From positions 122,148,639-122,212,638 of the forward strand of contig OV884009.1 in NCBI GenBank assembly GCA_930367205.1: a stretch of 64,000 bases of DNA, in the 5' to 3' direction. Position 1 is the stretch's first letter. Each line of letters starts with the position of its first letter. Shown in pieces: positions 1 through 12,660 of the stretch. Made by a program: the position numbers and the translations under genes. The DNA is from Acanthosoma haemorrhoidale (taxonomy: Eukaryota > Arthropoda > Insecta > Hemiptera > Acanthosomatidae). The notes under the pieces are model-generated. The model did not search any database, was not told where the DNA came from, and saw only the letters and a program-made list of their open reading frames with translations.

Positions 1-2019
1 GACGTGCCACATAGGAAGGAATATTAAGACTATCTTTTATATGATATTTTTGAGCCCAGTTCTCAATTATGCCTCTAAAACATGACCGGTATCGAGGCAA
101 GATGTCTTGGAACAACTAGTCTTTGATAAAAGTTGAACAATAGGTTATTCAACCGGAAAGGGAGAGGGACCTAATGTAGTAGAGAGTTCTTTTAGAGACC
201 TACCATGAGATGGATTTTGTAAAGCATTTCAAAATGGGAAGATTACGGTGTGCCATAACGCCATTTGTATGGAGGAAACAGTAACCTCTAAATAGTTGAT
301 GTGGCAGCAGATGGAAAGAATACAAAGCTTCGGTTATTGTTTGATGAGTTTTCCAGAGAATCAAGGAATCTGATTGGTGTACGAGCGTGGAAGAGTTGGC
401 GCTGTACAATACGCTTGGACGGGTCTACAGGATAAGCCCAATACTCATACTGGATTGTAAAACCAGAATGAATGAACGACTTTGTTTATTAAAATCATAA
501 ATCAATAAACAATTCGTGAATGTATGATCAATTTAACCCACGTGTTACAGAAGGATGCACACAAGTGATGTATCCTTCTGACATAAGAGCGTCGATAATT
601 AATTATACACATGTTATAAGAAGTATACACGTTAGATTTATTTTGCAAAACTTAATTTTTTAAGGACACAACTTAAGATTTGATCATGATTTCTGTCAAC
701 ATCCAAGACTCATTTCTTTAATGTTTTGTGTGAATATAATGATTGTTAAAAGTGCTAGTAATAGGAAACCTAGGTAAAGAATTGTAGCCACTAGTCGATC
801 CGAGGATGAGTAACGTCACAATATTTTTTCCTCATTTATTGAAGATTTGTTTTAACTACTTTTCTTTTTTAAACCTCAAGTAGCTAAATTGTATTTATAA
901 AATACAATTAAATGAAAAAGAGTTCCTTAATAAAGAAGCTGTGATATAATAAATGGTGTAGGTGCGGAACAGGGAGTTTATTTATTGATTTAATATTTTT
1001 TAAATGATTAATGAACAATAATCGCTATTTTCCCAAAAACTACTATTATTATACTAGGGGTCACTAAAAATCACAATTTTAACCAAAAAAAAGAAGAATA
1101 TTGACAAAAAAAATGGTGTTGAAATCGGCTCGAACAGCATTAAATACGCCATACTCGTCATGCATCCTCCATCAATGTGACAAGATGTGATGGTCCATCA
1201 ATTCCTTAGCCTTTAAGAATGGTATTTATATGTGGAAAGTGCTCAGGAAAATAATATCAATAATTTTTGGGAAGACAAATCATTTAACCCATTAATAAAA
1301 CAATAACCTGCAGGTTATGTCCCATAGAAAAATTAAACACGCAACCATATATTGAATGTCATAACATTATTTTTTGGAATTTCTTTTCGCTTTGCAAAAA
1401 AACAGAGTTTTGAATCTAAAACAGCTGAGGAACTTAACCAATATCGTCAGAAAGAAACGCGTTAGTTCATAGGTTATAAATAATAGTTCCAAAATATTTC
1501 TCTCTAATTCACTTTATTATATTGTTGGTTTTTAAGAAAAATGACACACTCAATAATCACCATTTTTGGAATATCTATAAAATTATCATTTACAATAACT
1601 CCAAATAATCCCTCTAAGCAAGTGTCGTTTCTAAACTACCTACGGCTGCCAACAATACTTTGACTTTCAATTGACAAAGCGATAAACTGTTATTTTCAAA
1701 TATAACATTCAAATCGCGTTTTCTATAAACATTATTATTTTACTTATGCCTCCCTTCTAGAAAAGTGGGTGCCATCCTCCAGGCACTGTAATAACTAAAA
1801 AACACACAGCTCTGGCGTTCTTAAATATATTTATAAAATTTCAGATCGAGCGGATCATTGTCAGACCTGCTATCATAGAAGACAATACAGAAACCAACCG
1901 TCGGCTCGGCATCAAACAATTCCCGATAAAAAAATATCAAAGAACTGCACTACAATTAATTCTATCATTCACCTATTTGCTAGAGGAGTTGGACTTGATT
2001 TGTCGAAACACACGGCCCT
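1..2019. other. AT-rich intergenic DNA, no gene recognised
   Basis: No open frame here looks like a protein family and no splice-supported exon was found. The only structure noted is a short hairpin at 549-579. Base composition is strongly AT-rich like the host background elsewhere in the window. Bases 1850-2019 may be the decayed upstream end of the LINE fragment that follows, but I could not confirm it by translation. Confidence 0.5.
549..579. repeat. Short perfect hairpin
   Basis: AGAAGGATGCA is followed after a 9-base loop by TGTATCCTTCT. This gives an 11-bp stem with one G-T wobble in RNA. No transposon ends or gene are recognised beside it, so its role is unknown and it may be chance. 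Confidence 0.4.
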
Positions 2020-2375
2020 GACATTGGCTCGCGCCGAAAACCACCTAGCTTCAAAAAACCATCTCCCAGACCATTGACCACTGGCTACGACCATCCGCCT
2101 CGCCCGCTAGATACAGAACAGAACCACATGTTTGTATCACCTAAGCAGCTCAAGGCGATTCTTCGCCGGTCTCAGGGAAACCGAGCACCAGAGCACGACG
2201 GGATACAAATAGTTCTGCTCAAAGAAATTCCTAGGAGAGGGATAGTACAACTCGCAAACTTGTACAACTCTAGTTGACAAATGGAAACAAGCCATCTTGT
2301 TTCCATTACTCATGCCAGCAAAGAGCGGAGATCATCGAGCCCACTACAGTGCGGTAGTGTCTATATTGATATTGT
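2020..2375 (+). pseudogene. LINE reverse transcriptase fragment (Jockey-like)
   Basis: Translation at 2074-2277 reads FVSPKQLKAILRR, then a run matching the finger region of non-LTR reverse transcriptases (the usual KAPGxDGI block appears as RAPEHDGI). It continues to RGIVQLANLYNSS, the helix before the WKxAxxxPxxKPGK block. That block follows in a shifted frame (2270-2350) with stops, so the fragment is dead. The same FV(S/Y)PKQLKAIL signature occurs at 43810-43850 on the minus strand, so both belong to one family. Upstream endonuclease and the catalytic FADD region are absent. Jockey-like assignment is by motif reading only. Confidence 0.7.
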
Positions 2376-4261
2376 AATTTTAACTGTAAAAAGATAAATG
2401 CTGTTTTGTAATTCTACCCTCCTTCAAATGCATCATAGTATGCAGCAAGAAGAGCCATAAATCCGTTCATTTTGTTTAATTGTATTGTTCATTTGGTTGT
2501 AAAAATGTCAAAATAACGGGGTTTTGGAGAGAAAAAAAATTCTGGACAATTAGTAGCAGCTGAAACTTGGAAGAAGCAACATCTCCTGAAGACCCAGCTA
2601 TTACGAAGGAAGACTTGAAGAATATGAACACGGCAATGGAGGTAGATACCTCTAGGAAGCGGCCGGCTTCCACACCACCAAGTCCAAACGACCGGCAAAG
2701 AAGACCCCTACACCAGTAGGAAAATATTTCGAAGTCCAGGTCAGCGAGTCACCTGAAAGCCCCCAACCGTCATCGAAGCGATAAGAACAGCCGAGCCCGA
2801 GGTCGTCGATATCCGAAGACTGAGGAAGACAGACCCCAGCGGACAGAAGATAGAAATATCTCCTGGTCACAGCCAAGCCCACTGTGACACTTAAAAACAT
2901 GAAGAAATTAAGTGACATAAATCACGTAATTATAAGAGTGGTCACGTACAAGAAGCAGCGGGGAGTCCCACAGTGCTACAGATGCCAGAAATTCGGGCAT
3001 ACCCGGAACCACTGCGGCAGAAAATAACGTTGTGTGAGGTGTGGAGGACATCAGGAAGTAGCCCAGCGCCCCAGGACCCCTCTTAAGTGCTGCAATGTTG
3101 GAGAGCCGCACCCATCTACATACCGATGCTGACAGAAAATGAAGGAGCTATTGACCCAACCTATACCGAATGACTGCCAACCACAGCAACAACCGAAGAG
3201 GAGGAAACAAGGACCTCCGATACCTGCACCACCACCCACCATGCCTGGCCCCACACCCTCTGCCCTAGGCCGGACCGTACTGGAGACACCACCAGGACCC
3301 CAGGAGCCACAGCCTCGTGGCTGTACGACATGGTATCACATGGAAGGAAGTGGCTTCCAACAATGACTACAAGTGATCCCAGGCTCCACCACCTCAATTT
3401 GGGGAAACCCATTTACCTTACCGCTTTGTATAGGAGACCGTACGCGTCTCTCTAGGAATGCACAGCACTGCTACGTGCATGCGCACAAAGGTCTAACGAA
3501 CCACTGGGTGATAGGGAACCTAAATGCTAGGCAGACGTTGTGGTATAACACCACAAGTATCAAGGCTGGAAGACTCCTGGTGAAAAACTTGTTTACGGTC
3601 GTACGCCCCCAGACTTTCACCTTTCGTCTGAGAGGCAACCCTCAAGCCACCTCGACATTTACTAGCGACCAGACAGCCACACCGTATCACTAGTAGCACC
3701 ACCCTCGATTTTATTACGCCTGACCACAGGCCAGTACGCGGTGGATGGTAAACTTGTGACCCCTCGCCCCACGTACCAACTGGGAGTTGTATCGGATTTA
3801 CCATAACCTGCTTACAGTGCCCGTTCTCCACACAAAAGAGGAAGTGAATCGTCAACTGTCTTTCATTACTGAAGTGATTGTCGACTCCGCGGGCACTACT
3901 ATTCCAAAGTACAGCCCCATGCCACTGACCCTTATTCTGAAACTTATTGTCTTGCGCAATAATTGGACCAATAATGTTACAGGACCAGAGATCGTACAGT
4001 GAAGATATTTGTTAATTCTCTCACAACGCAAATCCGACGCTCGATGAAACTCTAGAAGACAGCAAAGTGGCATGAACGACACCGTAGCACCCACGGCGAT
4101 CATAGAAAGTTCTGGAAGCTGTTGGAGGCTACAAAAGGCAAAACATCTGCCGTCATCCTTCACGAAGGCGACACTCTTTTGACCGCGAAGCAACAAGCAA
4201 ACAAACTGACCGAACATTACGATAGGGAAATCACGGCTAGGACTGGCGACTACCAAACACC
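2376..4261 (+). pseudogene. Decayed Jockey-like LINE: ORF1 zinc knuckles plus ORF2 endonuclease/linker
   Basis: ORF1: bases 2973-3132 encode CYRCQKFGHTRNHC, then CVRCGG and CCNVGEPHPSTYRCC, the three Cys-rich knuckles typical of Jockey-clade ORF1 nucleic-acid-binding proteins. They are interrupted by an in-frame stop (about 3028). ORF2: 3510-3545 reads GNLNARQTLW, matching the GDFNAKHxxWG catalytic block of the APE-type endonuclease. 3710-3750 holds the end of the domain (PDHRPV, normally SSDHRPV). 3780-4260 reads as the linker before the RT. Several stops and frame changes separate the parts. The opening stretch near 2400-2500 is repeated at 23150-23240, so it is probably the 5' end of the element. 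It ends abruptly against an LTR-like repeat. Confidence 0.75.
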
Positions 4262-4860
4262 TCTATAATATCAACCACGGATAAATGGAAGTTCCCCACT
4301 TTTCGGCTCAGAAAATATCTACCTATGTTTTCTATGTTTTAATAATAAAAACGTTAAACTTGAGTTAAGAGAGGGGGAAACTACTGGATGAAACAGCTGA
4401 AGCGTTTAGAGGCGCGGGTGACGCCTAGCCTCTGACCTGACCTGCCTCTATATAAGGGGCCAGATTTGGCGCATTTGCCAGACTTTCGGAACCCCTAAAT
4501 AACACACCCTACAAACGTTACCTAGCAGCGCATCTCCCCCGGCTATCCATTCTGCCTCTCTCAGGTTCACACTCGCCTTTGGGATCCGGACGGTTTTTGC
4601 CTACCCTTAGATACCGATTGTGAATTCGTGGTCATTCCAAGGCCACATAAACTACCTATAAATACCTACCCTGTTCCACTTCTTCTGAACATAGTGCATT
4701 GTCGGCGCACATGCCTATCAAATATGGAGTCAGATAGTAAGACCGTCATGAAACGATTGTCCAGGTCATAACCTCATCAACCCTCACTTCGTCACCAGGG
4801 CTAGGGTAACTAGGCATCCCCCTCGTGATGACCCAACAAGGTCTGTTACTTTTTAAGACA
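4262..4860 (+). repeat. Unclassified LTR-like interspersed repeat, copy 1
   Basis: This matches two other places in the window: 5051-5945 (same strand) and 56396-57121 (opposite strand). Shared blocks include a CACAAATAAATAGAAGTT-like start, a TATA box (CTATATAAGG at 4447), the block GGTTCACACTCGCCTTTGGG near 4563, and TGTCGG(C/G)GCACA near 4700. Relative to the other copies it lacks about 220 bases after the TATA box. A TATA box followed by a transcript-like start resembles a retroelement LTR, but no internal coding region is attached, so the class is not established. Confidence 0.6.
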
Positions 4861-5050
4861 TGGACTCATTAAAATGCAAATGCTATGCTGTAGAAGGAGA
4901 AACCACAGCTAAATTGTAGTGCTGTTTATAATTCAAAATTTGAAAAACATGTAAAATCCAGCTGAGATCTAGCTAGCTGTGTTTGGTGTGTGAAGGTTAC
5001 TTTCTAGATAAGACTGTCTATTGTTTGTGTTGTGACTATCCACTAGAATA

Positions 5051-5945
5051 CCTGGTGTTGTGGCCACCTCTTAATCACAAATAATTAAAAGTTCCCCTCT
5101 TCTCATATTATACCTATCTATATGTCCATATTTTGTTATTAATAAAGATTATGACGTCAGTGAGAGTAGGGGAAGGAGTCAGTAGAGGGGGCCCATCCCC
5201 ACTTCCTCTCTAGCCGCCTGGTGGGGAGCCATCCCCTCCAGTGCGACCCGGCTATATAAGCTTCGCGATCTGAGTAAGAAATTATTTGGAAACCAACTGG
5301 CACCTTGAAGACTTCTCTCTCTCTCACTGCACTGGTGCCTACTGCTATACTCAAACCATGGACTTCTCATTCAGCTACCTCTGCATCTCTCTTTCCTAAT
5401 CCGCTATGTTATAACCCGGCTTAGTCAGACCTCACACCTTCCTAGTAAGATTCTCTGCATTCGTCTCGCTAAAACTAGCACTTCCTTGGGAGGACCTCTC
5501 CCTAGCGGACGACGGTTGCCTTGGCCCCTGCAAATAAGACCAGCAGGGACTCCCATGGCAATCCAGCCTGCCTCTCTCCGGTTCACACTCGCCTTTGGGA
5601 TCCGGACGGTTTTCGCCTACCCTTAGATACCGAGTGTGAAATCGTGGTCATTCCAAGACCACATAAACTACCTATAACCTACCCTGTACCTCTTCTCCTG
5701 AACACAGTGCTTTGTCGGGGCACACACACCTTTTAAAGATCTTATGGAGTCAGATCAAAGCGAATCAAGCTGCCCGGCCGACTAAGCCGATGGCCAGGGT
5801 GAAAGACCATAGGTCCGCCCGCTCTATCTCTTTCTGGGCGCTCGCCGGTTGTAATAATCCTAGCCCGCGGCGGCGTCACCTCGCCACTTTGGGGATACCC
5901 AGGTATACTGAGCCCCCGGAGCGACGACCCGACACCTGGTAAATA
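5051..5945 (+). repeat. Unclassified LTR-like interspersed repeat, copy 2
   Basis: This is the fullest copy on the plus strand. It opens TGTTGTGGC at 5051 (copy 3 opens TGTTGCGGC), has AATAAAG near 5141, a TATA box (GGCTATATAAGC at 5250), the block with CACTGCACTGGTGCC near 5325, GGTTCACACTCGCCTTTGGG near 5580, and GTCGGGGCACACA near 5715. Homology with copy 1 seems to run on past that CA to about 5940, so the right boundary is unsure. BEL/Pao or another LTR class is possible. No ORF of a known family lies inside. Confidence 0.6.
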
Positions 5946-6129
5946 ACGTGTAATTTAATTAATCTTTACAGGTATCTTTATTTCTTTTATTTTATATTGT
6001 TCAATTGTTTGGTGCTTATAATTCTAATGCCATTGTAAATCTTTACAGATTAATAAAATCAGTTATTGAATTATTAAAACCAACTTACAAACATATTGAA
6101 TAAAAGTGTTAAGGAAAAAAAAAAAATTC
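5946..6129. other. AT-rich spacer with A-run
   Basis: Short AT-rich stretch ending in a run of A bases near 6115-6126. Nothing recognisable; the A-run may be the tail of an older insertion. Confidence 0.3.
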
Positions 6130-7138
6130 TGTACACTTGGATTTTTGGCGCCTAAGGAAGACAGATGAAAAAGGTTTGATGAGATGTCCTATATACTAGT
6201 GACCGTGGTGGCAAGAACTAGGATAGAAGACCTAAGTAAATTAAGGTGCATTAATCAATTTATCAACTTTTTAGGGTGGTCCCTTATGACAGGATAGAGA
6301 GCATTCCACAATGCCATAGGTGTCAACGGTTTGGCCACTCGAAGAACCATTGTGGCTAAAAAGTTGTCTGAGTCTGGTGATCAGAGGTGCATGAATCGCG
6401 TGGCAAAGTGCTCCAACTGTGGTGGTCCCCAGGTGGCCTTGTAAAGAGAGTGCTGCTACCAAGCCACCAATGATATAAAACAGAAGAAGCAGACGGAGAA
6501 ACCACCACCGGTCCAGCACCAACAGCCACCCACTGGCACACCAAACTTCACAAGAGGAGTGACGTATGCAGAGGTCACCTCAGGACGTTATCAAACCCCA
6601 TGCCTTCGCCCTGGTTCTCGATTCTCGAGACCATGATCAGAGAATTTATGTCCTATGGACTTCGGACTGCATTTGCTCCATTGTCACGCTATGGGTAAGT
6701 TAAGTGACTTCAACGTTGATGGTCTGATCACTATACTTAAAGAAGTGGAGGTGCTAATCGCGTTCTCCACAGCAGACATCGTCAGGCTCAGTGTAAGTAT
6801 ACAGGGCTACTCTGTTATCATCTGACCAATGGCTACACTGGAGTTCTAGTGACTATACGATACAGGATCAAATGGATGAAAGTGGCTCCGCCACTGACTA
6901 CATTTAATGTCAGGCTCCACCACTTGACGGTGAAGATAAACTTAGCGACAACCATTTATCTCACCACCATGTATAAGAGATCGAGGGCGTCGTTCCAAGA
7001 GTTTTTAGCCCTTCTTAAAGTGTGTGCTAAAAAACAACCACTGGGTTGTCGGAGACTTAAATGGGCGGCATCCCTTGTGGAATAATGCCACATGGCAGAA
7101 AATTGGTAAAGGCTCCCTTTACAGTTGTTCACCCCCAG

Positions 7139-7140
<2 letters not shown>
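6130..7140 (+). pseudogene. Second decayed copy of the Jockey-like LINE (ORF1 knuckles, endonuclease start)
   Basis: Bases 6300-6355 translate to a PQCHRCQRFGHSKNHCG knuckle, parallel to the knuckle of the LINE at 2376-4261. The flanking DNA also lines up (6230-6310 with 2900-2970). A second Cys-rich stretch follows to about 6480 with stops and frame changes. At 7024-7110 the endonuclease block reads GDLNGRHPLW followed by NN, again the GDFNAKHxxWG motif. The copy is cut off by a TC microsatellite at 7141 just after the segment that in the first copy reads VVRPQT. It has no intact reading frame. Confidence 0.7.

Positions 7141-7208
<68 letters not shown>
7141..7208 (+). repeat. (TC)n microsatellite
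   Basis: About 33 TC units with one interruption near the right end. Serine-leucine or Arg-Glu reading frames across it are an artefact of the repeat. Confidence 0.95.
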
Positions 7209-7213
<5 letters not shown>

Positions 7214-8384
7214 TTTTTTCAATTTGACGTTCGCAATGTTGGTTAAATGACTTTTAATGAATGTGAGTGCTGGTAGGTTATGTAAAACATAAAACTGAAA
7301 TTAATGATTGAGTGGGTTGTATATTAATGGCCAATAAAAAAATGCTAATTGTAAGAAAGAAAAAAAAAAACTATGAAAAGTACATGATTAAGGTGGGGTT
7401 AGGTAAGACAAGAACATTTTAGGTTACTAACAACTTAATTGCTTGAAATACGATAAAAATAAATATATATACAAAGCGACTGATGTGGTGACTGAAGAAA
7501 AGTTGAATCTGAAAAGATGATGAAGCCAGGGTTTATTTAAATGGACATCTACTTGGAGTAAGATGCTTTGATAAATGGACACTGTTTTGACGTTGCTGGC
7601 CAGCATTGTGTTCTTCGATCCTGGAGCCTGAAGGTTGAATGAAATCTTCTCAGTCATAGTAAAGAGTTGTTCAGTAGATAAAAAAAATAAAAAAAGGTGT
7701 ATACTATGAAAGTGCATACGATGTTCTTGCTTTTGATTCAGACTAGAATCTGCTAGTCGTGTGAGAGGGGGTAGTGCAGTTCCTTAAATGTTAATGCTTA
7801 TATGTATATTTTGCATACCTTTAGTAGTTTATAACCATATATAATTTTCTTTTTGTTATTATTTTGTTTAATATAACGTAAATCATCTAATATTGCAGTG
7901 CTTCCTAAAAAAATTATATTTTTTTAAATGGGGTCAACAACAAAAAACATTCACTATTCAATTATAAATTTAAAATAAATAAAACGAAAAGGATGTTTTA
8001 GAGGATACTTCTGGTGTGAAACGTTTATTGATCCCCCACGATGAAGACTGATGAGGATGAATGGGGCACAGTTAATAATTTAAATTTACAGCAGTTTGAG
8101 ACTGAGACTCGGTAATTCATGAATTCGATGGCAACCAATAGGCAAAGATAATATTCATTTACACTACAATATTTATTTTTGTGCAGGCAATAAGTTTAAT
8201 CAAGCAGAACTAAAATTGGTTTCCACTTCGATAAGAATTTAAATCTATAGGTATACAATTCATGGTATATTATAGACGAACCATGTTCAAAATCTGGAAA
8301 AAGTGTTTAAAAAAAACCTATACTCTTCTATGTGAGTTAAGTGCGGTGGTTATCACAAAAATAAGGTACACAAACACCCCTAAA

Positions 8385-8475
8385 AATGACCGATGTACAT
8401 TACATCCATGATCGCATCTCCCGTCTAAGTTCAATGACCGATGTACATTACATCCATGATCGCATCTCCGGTCTA
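8385..8475. repeat. Two-copy 48-bp tandem repeat
   Basis: The block ATGACCGATGTACATTACAT and what follows to GCATCTCC occurs at 8387 and again at 8435. Within the shared 40 bases I see only one change (CCCGTCT versus CCGGTCT). The near identity suggests a recent local duplication. Confidence 0.85.
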
Positions 8476-8935
8476 TAGTATTGTGAATATAATGCATTCT
8501 CTTCATGTATTAATATTTGCTTTATGTGTTAAATAATTCTTTTCTAGGCATCTTAACGCACTAATGGTCTGGAGGCTTCTCAGTGTACTATAGAGGTTTT
8601 GTTGTTGGACTGTTAATTAATGCTTTTAATATATATTTATTTTTGTGTTCTTCATTTAATCCTCTTTGCAATTCGGGTTAGTATACGACGAAATATAAGG
8701 CCACTGAGGGGTGACCTAATGAACTTTTGACCCTAATGAAAGTTCAAAAATATTATAGAATTTTGATTGTTTTAAAATAAAATGGGATGTATGCTATTTT
8801 ATGGTTAAATAAACATTGCATTTCCCCTTATTGCGTCATCAACAGAACCATTCATAGCTATCTCAATATAATAGATCTTTATCCCCTTCTATATGCACGA
8901 ATGCCCATCAATACTTATCCAATGCACCCAATACA

Positions 8936-9012
8936 ACAGCTCCCTATAATATATAACAATTCCCTATAATATACAATAGCTCCCTATAATATATAACAAA
9001 TCCCTATAATCC
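8936..9012. repeat. Short tandem repeat, TCCCTATAATATA motif
   Basis: Four spaced copies of TCCCTATAAT separated by ATATAACA- or ATACAATAG-type spacers give a period near 18 bases with a 36-base higher order. Confidence 0.75.
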
Positions 9013-11399
9013 TCCTCAAAGATTAAAGTGGCGGTAGCCTCGAATAAAATAAATTCCTTACTTTCTCAAAATCTTTATAAGATCATTTGTAGCCAAAAAA
9101 CCTCGTATGCATAGACGACTATGCAATCAGGAGGGGGATGCATATATTTATGATACATGTTCAGACTGGATCTTAAGCAGTAATCAACTAACATATAATT
9201 AATTGATTGTCCGATTCCTATTCATCCTGAAAACATTTTATTTTTTGTGAGGTTTTACTTAGCTTATAATTGAATAATAAATAAAAAATCAACCAGTTTG
9301 TTTTCCCACAAATCATTCAGGATCAACAAATTTATGTATGGGTGAAAGGCTGTTTGACCTATAATTTATTCAACACAGGATCAATAATAAACCTTATTAC
9401 GAATACGTTACTCTCATTAAAATGGAAATAACCGAACTGCGAACGTAGCTAAAAAAAAGTGGCAACACCACCTTAATGTGCATTAAATTTATTAATGATC
9501 ATAGTTGTAGTTTAATTTACAGATAAATGCATTAGTTGATCTAAATTCTTTTTTTTGCCGTTTTCACCCGTAAGGACTCAAATTTGTACTATATTAAATG
9601 ATTGTGAAAAGAATATTGAGTAAATATGATCCTAAATAGCTGAACGATCTCGGCATCTAACTAAAAATCGCTTTAAAAAAAATGTAACTATATAAAATAT
9701 TGATGTAAAAAACGTAATGAAAGTTTGTATTGTGCACATTTGAATTTTTTTTTAATAAAATCTAAAATTTAATAATGCCCAAACAATTGGAAACTTACGT
9801 AATGGAAAAGTAATAAAACTCTATTGCTGTAACCTAAAACTTTATTTGTGGGACTATTTTTGAAAATCATTATGCGTTATCCCCGGTGTATCCTTATGCA
9901 ACCTTGAGGAAAGTCAAATAACCTCAATAGCTGCTCAGCTGTGGCTTACGAAATATAAAACGCTAGCGTATCCTATTCATGTATAAGCAATGTTACATAC
10001 AAATTTTAGATGTATTAATATTTTTTACGATAGATACTGGACTCATAAATACTCCAATACCTACTCCAAGCAAAGCCTCAGCAGGTGTTAATCACATGAT
10101 TAATATTATATATTATTATTATATTATAATAATTATTCCAATATTTAATTTAATTTTACTTTTTACTGACAAATGCTTGTATAAATTAGTTATATTTTTA
10201 GCTAAATTTTATTTTTTTTAAATATATTAACTATATAAAAGACATGGCGAGTGAAAAAAGAATCTTAATAGCTTTTGAGCAGTGACTATAGAACCGATGT
10301 AACATCTTGACCAAACCATACACAGCATTAGATATCTATTGAAACATTTGTGCCTCCGCTACCGTTGAACAAGCAGAAAGACATACAAAAGACGCTTACC
10401 CAGTACCTGTTTGAAAGTATAATATCTTCCTTCGGTCACAGCAATTATTGTCAAATATAGTATAAGAACTAAGATGTTGTATTTTGAGTTTTGAGATGTT
10501 TTATTCAAGATGATAATGCTTTAAGATGAGTTTACCCTCCCAGTGCCCCATTTTGTGTTGAATTTGGATGTTGACAGCATAGCCAAGCTATGTACACTCT
10601 TGTTGCAACAGGTCAACTTTTATATGATGGGGTGAGTTAAAAGGAACAATCTAGTGAAGACTGTCAGTGAAGAGTCCACTGCAACTACTTCTAGGTGAGT
10701 GACTCTACTACCTCCACTAATGTGGAAGTTAGCATTGGCCTGATATATTGGCCTCGTTTCGGGTCCAAGGTTACTCGACCACCTTAAGCCTCAACTCGTT
10801 TGTGGGTGACTTATGCCTGCAAAACCTTGCATTAAAAATTAAATAGCCTTTTTAACCCATCACGTAAATTTAGCAACATGAAATAATTTAAGCCTAAGCC
10901 TTTACTTATAGCCCGGGTAGGTTAATATTCCCGGACTATTCCGAGGAAATGTAAAATCCTGAAATAAAATAGTATTGGCGAAAGGCATACATTACCACAA
11001 CTACATTGTGAGATGTTATAAACACATTCCGAGAGTTTTCGGCTTTGTGATCATTTATTTTCATTGTTACTATTATTATTATTTTATAGGGGTTAAACAT
11101 AATTGGTAATAATTAGTGACAAGGGTTAGATTTTGGTTTCATTTCTATTCCACCTTACTGTTGTCATTAATTATTATAAACAATTTTTAGCCCCAAATTT
11201 ATTTTCTTGTTATCAAGACCTGATGGAAACATACATATTTTGTCAAAACGTTGTCTACCAGTAAATTTTATGGAACCTTCCTAACTGAGGACTCCTATCC
11301 TGCTGCCTTACTGGATCTAGTTACAAAAAATAAATAGTTCTTACATACAAAATGGGTGATCAGGTAAATCTACGACCAAGCTAGATGGGTTTTAAGAAA

Positions 11400-12660
11400 A
11401 TGGATTATTATTGAAAAGATTTCGAGAACAGCAAATATGCCGAATGAGTGGAACGCGAATATAATTAGTCCGCTGTTAAAGAAATTGAAATTGGCGATAA
11501 ATATGAAATGCTCCAACTATAGAGGTATTTCGTTGAACTGTACACGATATAAAGTATTATCGAATATCCTGCTTACGATACTTTGTAAGCCCCCATCGTG
11601 GAACCCATCGTTCCAGACCAGAAGGAATTAAAATTGACCAGTTGTTTACTCCAAGGGAAATAACGGTGAAGTGGGAAGAGAACGAAGAGCTACAAATTCT
11701 ATTAGACAATTTATAAGCTGCTTATGGATCCGCCAAATGAAAAAGGCTTTGGAAAAAGGATCTATTAGGAGCTTGGAAAAAGCTATCCCGTTCATTTGCG
11801 TTGAAAATTTTCTTGGCAGAAAAAAGGTCCAAAGATTATTGACAGGCAGTTTCAACGTTAATAGTGACCTTAGCAAGGAGACAGCTTGTCCCCTCTTTCG
11901 TTCAATCCGGTTCTATAAAAGTTAGAAGACGGCCATAGATGAAATATGGCACGAAATCATCACTAAAATTTCAGATTTGTCTTCACCGAGGACATGATTG
12001 AGCTTGGAGAATATAGAGATGGTATTGCAACGTTTGTGGATTCATTTAATATGGATGGACACAGAATGAGATCCATGATTAATTTGGAAAATACCACTTA
12101 TGTAATAATGAAAAACAAAAGCTAAAGCACAACGTATTACAGGTAAAAGTTAAAAGTAATCAACACCAAAAGATGAATTTGTTCAAGTAACTTGGTCCTC
12201 AGGTTACCTGTACCAATGAACATCTAAGTGAAATATTAATCAAAAAAGTGTCGACAAAGCATTTTTCCCTTTCTACCGTCTGTACAGATCTAAATGCTCT
12301 CTCGAAATCTAAAGTTACGAGCATATAACACATTAATGAAGCAGGTATTGTTTCATGGTCGTGAAACGTTGGTTCTTACATCATAGTTATAAAAGAGGAT
12401 TTAAGTATTTGACAAGGAAGTATTGAGGAGTAATTTGGGGCGGGTGCGAGATGAGCAAGAAGAAGCAACTAATATAGGATCTCTTCAAACTCCTTAGAGG
12501 GATTTTGGAAAGTGGGTGGAAAAAGTTGAGATGAGCTGGACATATGATGAGTAGAGACCGGCACAGCCATCTGAGGCAAGAGGTCTCACCACAAGCAGAA
12601 GAAGCATAGGACTGCCTCGACAAGTGAGAGTGAGTGGCCAGAGGTGGTGCTAAATAATCT
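11400..12660 (+). pseudogene. Decayed LINE reverse transcriptase with C-terminal region
   Basis: 11437-11570 reads MPNEWNANIISPLLKK, then CSNYRGISL, the fingers and palm entry of a non-LTR reverse transcriptase. 11680-11760 reads NEELQILLDNL*AAYGSAK, matching the catalytic F-x-x-AYDS block with the Asp replaced by Gly and stops. 12180-12260 matches the YLGxxVTxxNxxSEEI block. 12500-12590 reads KLR*AGHMMSRDR, like the LRWAGHxxRM block near the end of such elements. Many stops and frameshifts make it a relic. It differs from the Jockey-like family at 2020-4261. An RTE-like affinity is a guess from motif style. Confidence 0.7.

Larger units (their letters stand above)
7209..11399. other. AT-rich intergenic DNA, no gene recognised
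   Basis: Apart from two small tandem repeats (8385-8475 and 8936-9012), I see no coding exon, transposon domain or RNA gene. Poly-A and poly-T runs are common. Confidence 0.5.

Noticed and set aside
6956..7246. Long Ser-Leu and Arg-Glu repeat proteins across the TC tract
   Set aside because: Both strands are open only because of the (TC)n microsatellite; no real protein feature.
8385..8475. CRISPR-like direct repeat
   Set aside because: Only two head-to-tail copies with no spacers in a eukaryotic genome; a local tandem duplication.
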